Shown here one piece after another: positions 42,761 to 52,429 of a stretch of 64,000 bases of DNA. The DNA comes from Cladosporium sp. IMV 00045. Taxonomy: Eukaryota; Ascomycota; Dothideomycetes; Cladosporiales; Cladosporiaceae. Made by a program: the position numbers and the translations under genes. The stretch is taken from positions 55,074 through 119,073 of the forward strand of contig MSJI02000734.1 in NCBI GenBank assembly GCA_001931905.2, in the 5' to 3' direction. The notes beneath the pieces are model-generated. The model saw only the letters and a list, made by a program, of their open reading frames with translations, was not told the origin of the DNA and searched no databases. Position 1 is the first letter of the stretch, and each line of letters begins with the position of its first letter.

Positions 42761-43168
42761 ATGCCGAAGCCCAGACGCAACATCGACGCCGCGGTCGAGG
42801 AGACTCTCACGCCACCGCCCACGCTCGCTGAAGGACAGCAGATTGCCCGCGTCAAGCAGGGCGCCGGCAACAATCTCTACCACCTCGAGCTTCCTGATGG
42901 CACGCCCATGCTCGCCGAGCTGCCTGCGAAGTTCAGGTCGACCGTCTGGATGAAGCGTGGAGGGTTCGTGCTCGTCGACACGTCCGCTCTCGCCGATCGG
43001 AACAATAAATTGGGCGGTGAAATCGTCACTTATGTTGGCGATGAGCGTGAATGGAGGAAGATGTCTTGGTGGCCCAAGGAGTTTCCGGCGAGGAAGGTTG
43101 ACTACGGAGACGACGACGAGTCGGATTCTGGCCCCAAGATGCCTCCTAGCGATTCCGAGGACGAGTAA
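42761..43168 (+). CDS. EIF1AD: eIF1A-domain protein (EIF1AD homolog)
   Basis: Small nuclear RNA-binding protein with the S1/IF1-type OB fold. Its animal homolog is implicated in late 40S maturation. Single exon, 135 aa from ATG 42761 (ACCATGCCG). Seen: MPKPRRNIDAAVEETLTPPP, LAEGQQIARVKQGAGNNLY, LELPDGTPMLAELPAKFRST, VWMKRGGFVLVDTSALAD, EIVTYVGDEREWRKMSWWP, then an acidic end (DDDESDSGP, SDSEDE). Length and domain layout match the family. Its stop codon is only 23 bp from the stop of the convergent ALG3 gene. Confidence 0.9.
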   Translation: MPKPRRNIDAAVEETLTPPPTLAEGQQIARVKQGAGNNLYHLELPDGTPMLAELPAKFRSTVWMKRGGFVLVDTSALADRNNKLGGEIVTYVGDEREWRKMSWWPKEFPARKVDYGDDDESDSGPKMPPSDSEDE

Positions 43169-43191
43169 ATGTTTTCTGTTTCAACTATATT

Positions 43192-44620
43192 CTACTCGAC
43201 ATGACTGTGGCCCGCCTTCTCCTCCTGCCTCGCAGCGGTATTAATCTTCCTCGAAGCCTGCCATCCTGACGCCACAGAAACGGCAAGACATCCCACGACA
43301 ATCATGGAGCTGGTGTTCGTGCTGGGATACACGTTCCAAGCGACCTCTTGCGCTGCCCAAATCACATACACCACAACAGGATGCAATCCTGCCTGCCAAA
43401 GCAGGAAAGGCGTCGACCACGCAATGTACGCGTAGAATTGGTAATGCAGACTCCTCGCACACAAGCAGCCCACCATCATAGCCGTCAGGATCGTAGTCAA
43501 GACGAAGTTCGGAGTCACACGGCGAGCAATTCTATTCTGCTCCGGCTGCAAAGGAGGCGACAGAAGAAGGCGCTTGACCCCGAAGAGCGAAATGCCAGCC
43601 GGCTTCAACCATTGCGTCTGCAGGAAAGCCAGCAGCAGGACAACATGAGCAGCGAGCAAAGCGATAGAGAAGGGTTTCGACAGGAAAGTCTCCTCCCCGA
43701 CAAAGCGCCAGTTCACCGTCCACTTGAACATGAACTGCCTGCTGAACTCGAACGCCCTGCTGAGATAGCTGCGCGCGTTCGCGCCGAGAAACTCATAGCC
43801 TAGCACCACCTACAATGTCACAAAATAACATCAGTCACCAATCTCCTTCCCACCTCCCAGAATGATCCACAAACAGAACTCACCTGAACCTGCCCCATAA
43901 GCGCCGCCTGTCTCAACGCCCTCCCCCTCCCCGCGCCCAACCAAAGCACCACCCCCACCGCCGGCAGCGCCAGCAACAAACTCATCTTAACTCCCAACCC
44001 CAGAGAAAAAAGCAAACTCCCCACAGTCCACCATCTCCTCTGGTAGCACCAAACGGCCCCCCACAAGAAGAAAACCGCCCACCCATCATTAAACAACCTC
44101 AGCAGAAAAATCGAATGCAGCCGCTTACTCAGCGTCAGCAGCGGCAGAAGCCAGGGAGGAGCGCCAGCGGCGCGGTAGCAGGATAGCACCAGGGCGAGGG
44201 AAAAGACGTAGAGGGCGGTGAAAATGTGCTGTGCCAGACGGATGTTGGCGCCGTTGGAGGTGAGGTGGTGAAGGAGGCGGTAGATGTAGACGTGGAAGGC
44301 GGGGTAGACCAGGGGCCCTGTCGAGCCGACGAGTTTGGTGTAGTCGAGTTCGCCGGAGAGGTAGAGGGTTACTTGTTGCATGTAGGCGTGCCAGTCGATT
44401 TCGGTGTCTGTGATAGGGGGGAGGGGGTTAGTTTGGATTTTCTAGAAGGCTAATGGGAGGAGAGTTGGATAATTTTTCGTTTTGGGAGTTTTCACTTACA
44501 GGCTATCTTTTTGACGATGAGGAGGCTGAGACCTATGTCTCCTAAGATCAGGAGGGGGCTGACATATTTGTTGTTTTTGGGGTCTTGAGCCACTGCGAAG
44601 GCTTGTCGGATGAGATCCAT
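43192..44620 (-). CDS. ALG3: Dol-P-Man alpha-1,3-mannosyltransferase Alg3
   Basis: ER membrane enzyme that adds the first lumenal mannose (Man5 to Man6GlcNAc2-PP-dolichol) in N-glycan precursor assembly. Three exons (44620-44500, 44407-43884, 43809-43192; introns of 92 and 74 nt) give 420 aa. Seen: N-terminal [20 protein letters not shown], then the family hallmark [117 protein letters not shown] and [20 protein letters not shown]. Many membrane spans. Divergent from SEN34, convergent with EIF1AD. Confidence 0.93.
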
Positions 44621-45195
44621 CTTGACAAGCTGATGAAAGAAATCTCCAAAAGAGCTCCAAGTGACGTCGAGATTGCAAGCTGAAGTCTTTTGGACTTGCA
44701 GAAAGAGTCTGTTCTTCAGCCAAACATCAAAATGAGGCTGGCATAATCAATTGTATACCTCCTATGTTCATGGGCATGCCCGTGGAAGTGAAGCACAACG
44801 GCCAATGACAGCTTTCTCCAGCAGCGGCAAGCCCGCGAACGGGCGGGCTCACGGCCCCACCACCTTGCTTCAAAATCCGAGATTTGCTTGCAACGTGAAC
44901 GTCTTGTTTTCTCTTCCTTATGCCCATCATGAGCTGAACAACCAACATTGTCGCTGCTTCGCTTCAGAAGTAGTCATTGAACTCCACCACAAAAGGTACG
45001 TGTGCGCCACAACCCCTGCACTGCGATTTTTCACATGATTATACAAACGTTTAAAATTCAATCTGTCAATCCCCCGAAGTCACTTCAAGTGGCTGTTGAC
45101 GATCACAAATGTAAAGAGACTTATGATTACGACTCTCGCATTCAGCACATTCTACTCATTCATTCAATCAGCCAGAGCCTCCCGCTAACAATCGG
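44621..45195. promoter_or_regulatory. Divergent promoter region ALG3 / SEN34
   Basis: 575 bp between divergent genes. An in-frame upstream ATG for SEN34 lies at 45196. No other feature stands out. Confidence 0.4.
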
Positions 45196-45231
45196 ATGAA
45201 GAACAGAACCATCTTCGGTCAACCCGCCATC

Positions 45232-46272
45232 ATGGCCTCCACCAGCCAAGCGGCTGCCACAGTCGCAGAGCCGTTTCCCATCTTCACCGTTGCCCACAAG
45301 TACATCCTCTACGATGTGGACACGGTGTCTCACGCCCGCGCCAAGCACAACATCACGGGCGTGCTGATCGGCGGCCTTCCTCAAGCGCCGCAGCAGAACG
45401 TCTTCTCCGGCATCCCTCTCGAGCTGATGCCGGAAGAGGCTCGTCTGCTGGTGGAGAAGGGCGTTGCCTACCTTGTTGATGACGTGAAGGCACACAAGGG
45501 CAACATGCTCGGCAATGGGCTGGCGCCTGAGGAAAGACGGGCGTTCCAGAATGCTCTTCGCAAGCAAGGCGCTGCTGCAGCAAAGGATGCTGAGAGGAAG
45601 ATGGAAGAAAGGAAAAAGGGTGCGCTGGAGAAGAAGTTTGGCAGCAGTGATTGGAATGACATCCCTGAAGACATGCTCCTCTCCGCTGGCAAACGGAACG
45701 GCAAGAAAGGCAAGCGCGCTGGAAGCAGAACGCCTGTGGGCAACAGTGCTACCGCCTCAGGAACTGCTACTCCCGCTGAAGAAGCTGAAAACCTCTTCAC
45801 GCCTCCGGTCGACACCCCGCCAGCGTCTGGTCCTCCGAAAAGTGCCCCTCCTCGCTCTTCTTCGGCAGCGCCATCGTCGTCGGAACCCACTCCCTGGGCA
45901 GTCACTCCGGCGACATCTACACCTCCGCTCAACCCTGTGCCCCCACCTCCACAGGAGGCTCTTCCGCTTCCTGAAGTCCCATCTTCGTACCCTTTGTTCA
46001 AGCACTTGCATGAGAAATCATACTTCATGTCGCCTGGACTTAGGTTCGGATGCCAGTACACGGCCTACCCTGGCGATCCTCTTCGCTTCCACAGCCACTT
46101 CCTCTGCAGCGGCATGGACTGGGAAGAGGAATTTGACCTCCTTGACATCGTCGGTGGAGGACGCTTGGGAACTGGCGTCAAGAAAGGCTACTTGATCGGA
46201 GGACAAGAGCCCCATGAAGCTGGCGAGCAAAAGGACGTCAGGACTTTCTGCATCGAATGGGGCGGTATGTAG
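45232..46272 (+). CDS. SEN34: tRNA-splicing endonuclease subunit Sen34
   Basis: Catalytic subunit that cuts the 3' splice site of pre-tRNA introns. Single exon, 346 aa from ATG 45232 (CATCATGGCC), preferred over the in-frame ATG 45196. N-terminal domain: FPIFTVAHKYILYDVDTVSH, ITGVLIGGLPQAPQQNVFSG, IPLELMPEEARLLVEKGVAY. The middle linker is Pro/Ser-rich. The C-terminal nuclease domain has FGCQYTAYPGDPLRFHSHFL and LGTGVKKGYLIGGQE, supplying the Tyr, His and Lys catalytic residues. The protein ends FCIEWGGM. An intron-bearing tRNA, the kind of substrate it acts on, lies 14 kb away in the same window. Confidence 0.93.
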   Translation: MASTSQAAATVAEPFPIFTVAHKYILYDVDTVSHARAKHNITGVLIGGLPQAPQQNVFSGIPLELMPEEARLLVEKGVAYLVDDVKAHKGNMLGNGLAPEERRAFQNALRKQGAAAAKDAERKMEERKKGALEKKFGSSDWNDIPEDMLLSAGKRNGKKGKRAGSRTPVGNSATASGTATPAEEAENLFTPPVDTPPASGPPKSAPPRSSSAAPSSSEPTPWAVTPATSTPPLNPVPPPPQEALPLPEVPSSYPLFKHLHEKSYFMSPGLRFGCQYTAYPGDPLRFHSHFLCSGMDWEEEFDLLDIVGGGRLGTGVKKGYLIGGQEPHEAGEQKDVRTFCIEWGGM

Positions 46273-46528
46273 ATATCGTCTTCACATGTCAGCAGACACG
46301 AATTATGCCTTCACAGACCTCACTCTTTCACATGATCTCAATTTGTTCCTTTCACACGCCTATTTGTATCGTTTGCTGCCTGCGAGGCTCAATAATAATG
46401 AATTCTGCCTTCCCCGCCACATCTGTTCTTCTTCCCAAGCAGCTGCCATCGCTTTTGAAGAGATCCACCACTGCCATGGATCAGTATCGCTTCCTTCTCG
46501 CATTGCTAACAAGGACGTCGAACTAACC

Positions 46529-47748
46529 ATGGCCGACAGGAGCAGCAGCACCACCATCACCACCGCCCTCGAGGGCCCCTGTGGCCCTCCTCCCTCGCGC
46601 CTCCCCCCGCCCCCACTGCCGCCGCCGACAGTCCCACCGCGCAACCCAGCTCGCCTGGGAAACCCCCTCCTCGAGCCCCAGAGGCTCTCCGACATCTGGG
46701 ACTCGCGCACAAGCCGCTACCAGTTCGGCCAGCCAGCGTGTAAGTCTTCACTTCCACCGAGAAAACCAACCTCCAACCCCTCTCTAACTCCCTCACAGCC
46801 CGCCGCCGCCCCCTCACCCAGCCCGTCATGGACCCCAACCCCTCCACGACGGACAGAACACCCACCCACCCACCGCGCCGCACCATCTCGTGCGCCTCCG
46901 CACAAACGCCAGCGCGCAACTTCAGCCGCCCGACCTACACTTCCTCCTCCCCGGAGCAGACAACACCCACCCGCCCGCCGCGCCGCATGCGCTCCCGCAG
47001 CGTCTTCCTGGGCTCGTCCGCCGAGCCGAGCGATCTGCCCGATTTCCCGCTCCGCTGGGGTCGCGAGGAGATTCGCTGGGGTGAGGACGATGATGCGTCA
47101 GATGACACGCGTGTGCGCGCTTCGGCTTCGGCCTGTGAAGATTCTGGTTCAAACTCTTCGTTTTCGTCTGCTCCAAGGTCGGTGCTTTTCTCCGGTCTCA
47201 TGGTCAACCCGCCGATTGAAACTACGATGCCTTTGCCTGAAGTCGTGGTGCGCGAACCCGAGGCTGAGACTGAACCTGAGCCTGAACCTGAGAGGGAGAC
47301 CTCCGACGAAGAAGGACAAGTGAAGAAGAAAGCAGCAACGGCAATCTACCACGAACTCGACGCCGGCGACGAGATCGAAGAAGCGTGCAAGAAATGCGGC
47401 AGCGTCCGCAGAGCTCTGCTCAAGAACCCGCTCTGCTGCGTCGAGCGCCGCAGTCTCGGCAAGGCCTGCCTGCAGTGCTGGAAAGCTACGCTGGCAGCCA
47501 GTCTGAGCGAGAAAGATAAGGATGATTGGATGTGCTGTGTCGTTTGCGGGAGGGAGTTGCTTATGGAGGATGTGAGGAGGCTGGCGGGGAGGGGGACGGT
47601 TTGGAAGTGAGTTTCTTTCTCTTGCTAAGTATCTGCCTATAGGCCATTTTTATTGACGGTGTGATACAGGTACCGACTCAAGATCGCCAAAGAGGCTCTG
47701 CGCGGCTCGCTGTCGCTGTCTTCGTCGCGCTCGACGTATACGAGGTAG
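46529..47748 (+). CDS. RING-like Cys-rich protein with disordered N-terminus
   Basis: Exons 46529-46739, 46799-47606 and 47670-47748 give 365 aa. The first 240 residues are Pro/Arg/Ser-rich and then Glu-rich (EPEAETEPEPEPERETS). A Cys-rich module follows at about 270-340: ACKKCGSVRRALL, CCVERRSLGKACLQCWKA, WMCCVVCGRELLMEDVRR, LAGRGTVWKYRLKIAKE. It corresponds to the first RING half of the RBR proteins at 27277 and 56045, including the ACxxCW core and the intron splitting a Lys codon in phase 2 just before YR. No IBR or RING2 follows, and the protein ends 25 residues after the last intron. Likely a truncated family derivative. Function unknown. Confidence 0.7.
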
Positions 47749-47819
47749 AGCGCGGTGAAGTGAAGTCGCCAGCGACGGTCACGTGCTTCACGATTCTCTC
47801 ACTTGGATGGGCTTGTCAC

Positions 47820-48033
47820 TTTACGATTGTTTGATGGGGCGTGCAATGGGATCACAGGACTTGGGGACATGATTGCATGAATTGCATGAATTGCATGAAT
47901 TGCATGAATGATGGGTTGGTTGGAAGCGATACCCACTGAATACAACTCTCCACTACTGCAACGAGCATGCCGTTTACGATTGTTGTGTGGGGCGTGCAAT
48001 GGTATTCACAGGACTCGAGGCATGGTTGCATCA
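47820..48033. repeat. Diverged direct duplication of about 60 bp
   Basis: Copy A (about 47820-47880) and copy B (about 47973-48033) share TTACGATTGT, GGGGCGTGCAATGG, TCACAGGACT and a terminal TTGCATSA, with scattered substitutions and 1-2 nt gaps. They are about 95 bp apart in the same orientation. Confidence 0.8.
47872..47907. repeat. Tandem repeat ATTGCATGA x4
   Basis: Four perfect head-to-tail copies of the 9-mer ATTGCATGA directly at the end of copy A of the local duplication. Copy B has a single related unit, so the array probably expanded after the duplication. Confidence 0.9.
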
Positions 48034-49842
48034 ACAAAAGTATGCACAAACCCGAAGCCCACAGCATATCGAAGGCATTGTGATCTTGTTTCTATGTTCC
48101 CCTCTCATTTGCATCCATCGTGGCAAACCTCGCGCAGGAGAATGTTGACCTCTTTGACGGGGTTCCTGCCTGTCCCCGTTCGAATTGTCTTTGTCTGGTC
48201 GAGCGACTATCTTGTGCGCTGCAGTAACCATGACAATTCCAGCTCATTGTAAGAACATCAGGGCTAATCGGAGGGCGCCGAGCAGAACCAGTCGAAAGCT
48301 GCCTGTCGCAAGGCAGATCTGCATCCCTATGACTTAAGACTGGGCATGTGTCAATCCTTCCATCATAATCTCAGAGCTTAATCAGACACTTCTCAACCCG
48401 TCCTCTCTGAAATCGTCGAACGCGCGGCAAGTCGTGGCGATGCGACAAGACGTCTTGGAAGTTCGAGCCTTCGGGCTTGGGTAATGACTTCCTGCTATAG
48501 CATTAACAAGTCGAGACATCTTCTGACATCTTCTGACGTAGCTTGCCCAGTCCAGGGGAGGGAGACCAAGCAACGCAGGTTCCCCTTACGTAGCGCGACA
48601 AGACGAGACGTACTGTCGCATTGGCGGTCTATTCGTTAAGACACGCGCCTGAGAATCACTTCCACAACAGGAGAGGCATTTCCTTTTTTCTCAAACAATC
48701 GCCAAATGACGGCTTCACCGAAGCTCGCGAAAGCGCAGAAATCAGGGCTCGGGGGGAGGGATTCAATATAAGTCAAGATCGTCAAGAGAATCGCGACGCG
48801 ATGATGAGCAGGTGATGAATTCCTCCGGCGCGAATCAGCATTTGCTGTGAAACTGTGGGATCGGGAAGGGGAGGAGGCTATTGGTTCCTTGCTGTCAGCC
48901 GCATGGAAGGAAGAGCGGCGGATGGGATGGAGCACGCGCATGCCCGCCACCATTGGGGGTCAGGGGGTGGCACATGCGGGCAGCAGAAGATGGGGAAAAC
49001 AAGCATGCATAGGAACAATGGTGACGCTGGACTCGCTGCAGCGGCGAGCAAGAGAGCGCGAGACAAACCACAGGAAGGTACCTCATGCTTTTACTGGATT
49101 CGTTTGATCGCAAGCGAGCGAGAGCTTTGCGTTAGGAAGACGGGTTAGTGCGCATGCTGTTGGGTGCTTGACAAGGGGGTTCTTGACTCTAGCGTTCATT
49201 AGATAATAATGGCTGTGGGAAGAGATTTGCACCCTTTGAGTCGCTTGTAGTTGCAAGTTTGACTATGACTACTGTGAAAACATGCACCATGCCTCGCCTG
49301 CTTGAGCCTTGCATTGAAGCGAGAGCGGTGTAAGAGACACTACTAGATGGAGTGCATGCATACGCGCAGGTTCGGGAACTCGGAGCTTGAGGATTTGACG
49401 TGTCGGTTGACGAAAGCTTTCATGGCGTTGGTAGACGAGGGAGAAACATCAGGAGGACTGTTGCCCAGCAGTGAGACGCACTCGGAGATGAAGTCAGCTG
49501 GGTACTTTTCTCCGGAGACCGGGCGATCTGCCCGATCCCGTCATCATCCATCGTAGCCTGTTGTCTGGTGGTCAGGGGAAGACTTGGGCATAGTGTGAAG
49601 AAACAAGCAGACGATTAGTGAGTCCGTGCCTGTTTTAGAAGTAGTGGTGGCGGCACGGGGAGTTGAATTGCCAGAGTCCTTGATCTCCTTTGGTGTATGG
49701 GGACCTGCATTGCAATCATAATGTCTGGGGTCAAGATCCCAGTGGGCGAGAGTAGGCGGGATCTACAAGGTGTTGCGTGTTTTGCAGACAACAACGCTAG
49801 TCGGGTGCAGTAGTTCTCATGACTCGATGATCCTTTGATTCC

Positions 49843-50229
49843 TTACAGCCAACAGTAACAAGGCCGCGGGAAGTGATTGAGCGTGGAATGAAGGAGGCGC
49901 TCTTGGTATGTTGCTTGATTGGATTGTTGTTCGGCCAGCCGCGGTCGAGAATCCTTCACCATGTAAGGCGCAGGTTCGCCAGAAGGCACGTGTTGAACAA
50001 GTCGTCTGATGGAGCAATCCATCTGTGCTTTTTCTCTGATGTCTTGATACTGTGCTTCCAAGTTCCAGCCCTCTCCGGCGCCGCTCAAGTTTGGTGGAAG
50101 ATGAGCCCAATAAAAGTAATAGGCGCTTGCCGTGTCCACAGCCTTGTAGGCGAAGTCTCTGCAGGATGAGAGCTTCATCCATCCCTGCAGGACGTCTTTG
50201 TAGTGTGATACGTCGAGTAGCCTCGGCAT
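49843..50229 (-). CDS. Possible small hypothetical protein
   Basis: Open frame of 128 codons from ATG 50229 with fairly normal amino-acid composition (MPRLLDVSHYKDVLQGWMKL, DTASAYYFYWAHLPPN, IRRLVQHVPSGEPAPYMVKD). No family recognised, no nearby conserved neighbour and no clear promoter. It may be a chance frame or a gene fragment. Confidence 0.2.
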   Translation of the reverse strand: MPRLLDVSHYKDVLQGWMKLSSCRDFAYKAVDTASAYYFYWAHLPPNLSGAGEGWNLEAQYQDIREKAQMDCSIRRLVQHVPSGEPAPYMVKDSRPRLAEQQSNQATYQERLLHSTLNHFPRPCYCWL

Positions 50230-50689
50230 CCTCTCCCATGCAACAAGATTGCCCTAGTTACACCAGAGGAAATGACGGTGGTTCAAAAGCTCCTGAGATC
50301 GTAGCCTTACAGCATTGTTCCTTTTCCCTTTCCTTGCTCAAACGTTAGTCTGAAGCCACGAATTGATGTCGATCATAGATAATCCGAAACTATGAAGGAC
50401 CTCACGGCGTGCGCGATGGTGCCAGGTTTCACACCAAATTGCTTGGTTGCCTGACTGTGTGCGATGCGCTCCGATGCGCTCCAGCAAGAGCAAGCTCCGA
50501 GGTCGTCGGGAGGTGAACGTACTTCTGAACGCCTCCTCGACCTCAACTGCCGTGAGCGAGACCTTCACGAAAGAACAAAAACGGCGGTTGTGTTCTCCAC
50601 AGTCACAGTAGATCTCCCCAGTCGACCCTCACGCGGCAGATCCGTTGCAGATGTGCCGGTTTTCGAGATCCTCCCACGCTCCCCAGTGT

Positions 50690-50730
50690 CTTTGCTTTTC
50701 ATCGGACCCTCACGCCGATGAAAAGCAAAG
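50690..50730. repeat. Perfect 16-bp inverted repeat with 9-nt spacer
   Basis: CTTTGCTTTTCATCGG at 50690-50705 and its exact reverse complement CCGATGAAAAGCAAAG at 50715-50730, separated by ACCCTCACG. It could form a hairpin in RNA or a cruciform in DNA. Confidence 0.95.
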
Positions 50731-51961
50731 GCAAAGGATTTGACACATCCGTTCTGTTACCTTGAGCCTGGGCTGTATATTTGCTTGGTCTGGTGACTGC
50801 TCCACCGCTCGGCCTGGTGAGAGCTGTAGCGCTACTGTGCGTGCTTGGAAGCGGTGCAAGGCGTCGCCGCACACTACTGTATCCATGAACCCTGGTCGCA
50901 CGTGCGGACCGGCGCGAGATCGTTCTATCGCGTATTTAACCGATTTAACCGGTACGAGCGTGAACGAGGAGAGATCGTGTTTGATCACGGCGGGCGGCAT
51001 AGAATCACGCATCTGTAATGTTCCAAGCCAGTGTTGTTTGATCAATAGGAGGTATCATTTCTCTGCCTGCGTTCCTGGGATCATCACGCTTCTCGTTAAA
51101 TGAGTCGGATACACCGCTTGATTGGCCTTGCTCGACCCCAGCCCAAGGGTCAGTCTTATGCGCGTCCTGCATCTCGCGTACCTCTACTGCTTCTGCCAAC
51201 AAGCCTAGCGCGTGCTGGACGCGGCCTATATACAGGCCACAGAGATGAAGGAATAGTGGATTGCTTTCATTGAAGAGAGTGCGGTCGAAGGGCAATCGTC
51301 TACCCACCAAGCCTTTCAAGCTCCGTTCGCCTGAATCTTACAAGTGGTGGGCACCCGACCTCGCCTGTCTACCTAGGTATAATTTGACTCTGTCTAAGGA
51401 CCACCGCTTGGGCTCGGACATGGCGTGCCCGCTCGCCGTGACCATCCTTCTCTGGCAGCTCCCGAGCCGCATCGGCGTGTATTGGTTCATGTTGCAGCCG
51501 GGTGGTCACGCTTGGCTGGGAAAAGCCGATCTGACCTCGAGGGAGAATAGCAGGTTGTGCGGTGGCTGAGAAGCGACTTACGAGTGCATCATTTGGACAT
51601 GTATGATCTGCGCAAAGGGTCATGATCTCATGGTAGAGTATGGGCATCCTCACGGGCTGGGTGCATGCCGGACACGCAATGGGCGAATGCTGTCGAGGCG
51701 GACCGAGTCTCCCCAGTGTGCCTGCGTTTTGGGCATCTGATTCCCTGCACGCAATCTGTGGTGGTGAGCTCAGCCAACCCTTCTAGAGTGCCCACCATCA
51801 CCGTGAAGGCGCATGGAAAGACACTTCTACGCCGAGAGCAGACTAGCTGCTCATGGAGTCCCATGCCCGTTTTTACCAGGCCTCGTGGCCATGCACCCTG
51901 GCCGTGCGAGCCCATGCCGGCCTTCCTGGCCAGTGCATGAGTCTAACGCAGCCTTGATGGG

Positions 51962-51967
51962 TTAGCC
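51962..51967 (-). promoter_or_regulatory. GGCTAA box (possible XlnR site)
   Basis: TTAGCC on the plus strand, i.e. GGCTAA on minus, about 460 bp upstream of the XLNR start. GGCTAA matches the core recognised by XlnR/Xyr1 regulators. A 6-mer is expected by chance every few kb, so this is suggestive only. Confidence 0.3.
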
Positions 51968-52317
51968 GCCTCGCTTTCCCCAGCTTTGCAGAGCGCCCAG
52001 TCCGGAGAGGGTCTTTGCCTCTCTGCATCGGGTGGGCGGCGGGGTGTTGGAGGAGAAGGGAGGCATCTGCAGACAGATGCGTGGATGGGTTCCCGTGTGA
52101 GCGAGCGTCTGTACCTCGCAGATTGGCTTCGAGGCTGCTTTTTTCTACCGGGCACCTCCCTCCGCCGGGCGAGGCCATACATACATCCATTCATTCACTG
52201 CCACCCTCTGCCGTCCTCACTGACACTGCTACCATCGTTGTTCTTTTTTTTTTCTGCGCGTACATCCACTCGCCCAAAGCAAAGATAGCATGATCACCCT
52301 CTGGTGGTGCTGGTAGC

Positions 52318-52323
52318 GGCTAA
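52318..52323 (+). promoter_or_regulatory. GGCTAA box (possible XlnR site)
   Basis: Second GGCTAA, about 107 bp upstream of the XLNR start codon. With the site at 51962 it raises the possibility of autoregulation. Confidence 0.3.
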
Positions 52324-52429
52324 GCGAGCCTCAAGCTCCACGTTCTCGCCCCCAGAGCTTGCAGTCATCAGTGGAGGGTCGTCCGTGTGCCGAGGAGCCA
52401 AACAGCAGCCATCGCAGCAGTTCCGAAAA

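Larger units (their letters stand above)
47749..52429. other. 4.7-kb gene-poor region upstream of XLNR
   Basis: The longest stretch in the window without a supported gene. It carries a local duplication and a 9-bp tandem repeat (47820-48033), a 10-bp tandem GACATCTTCT at 48515-48537, a duplicated GATGCGCTCC near 50462-50482, a perfect inverted repeat (50690-50730) and two GGCTAA boxes near XLNR. Several frames of 90-140 codons exist on both strands; only one (49843-50229, minus) reads at all like protein. The last part is the promoter and probably a long 5' UTR of XLNR, with a T10-T11 tract near 52238. Confidence 0.5.

Noticed and set aside
46214..47323. Long plus-strand frame joining the SEN34 3' end to the RING-like gene
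   Set aside because: It runs in another frame than both genes and becomes Pro/Ser/Arg low complexity. The three-exon model at 46529 explains the region better.
48600..49800. Additional tRNA genes
   Set aside because: Fragments resembling a T-loop (GGTCAAGATCC near 49730) have no matching acceptor, D and anticodon stems.
47749..52429. Transposable element filling the gene-poor region
   Set aside because: No transposase, reverse transcriptase, long terminal repeats or target-site duplication could be recognised; only small local repeats are present.
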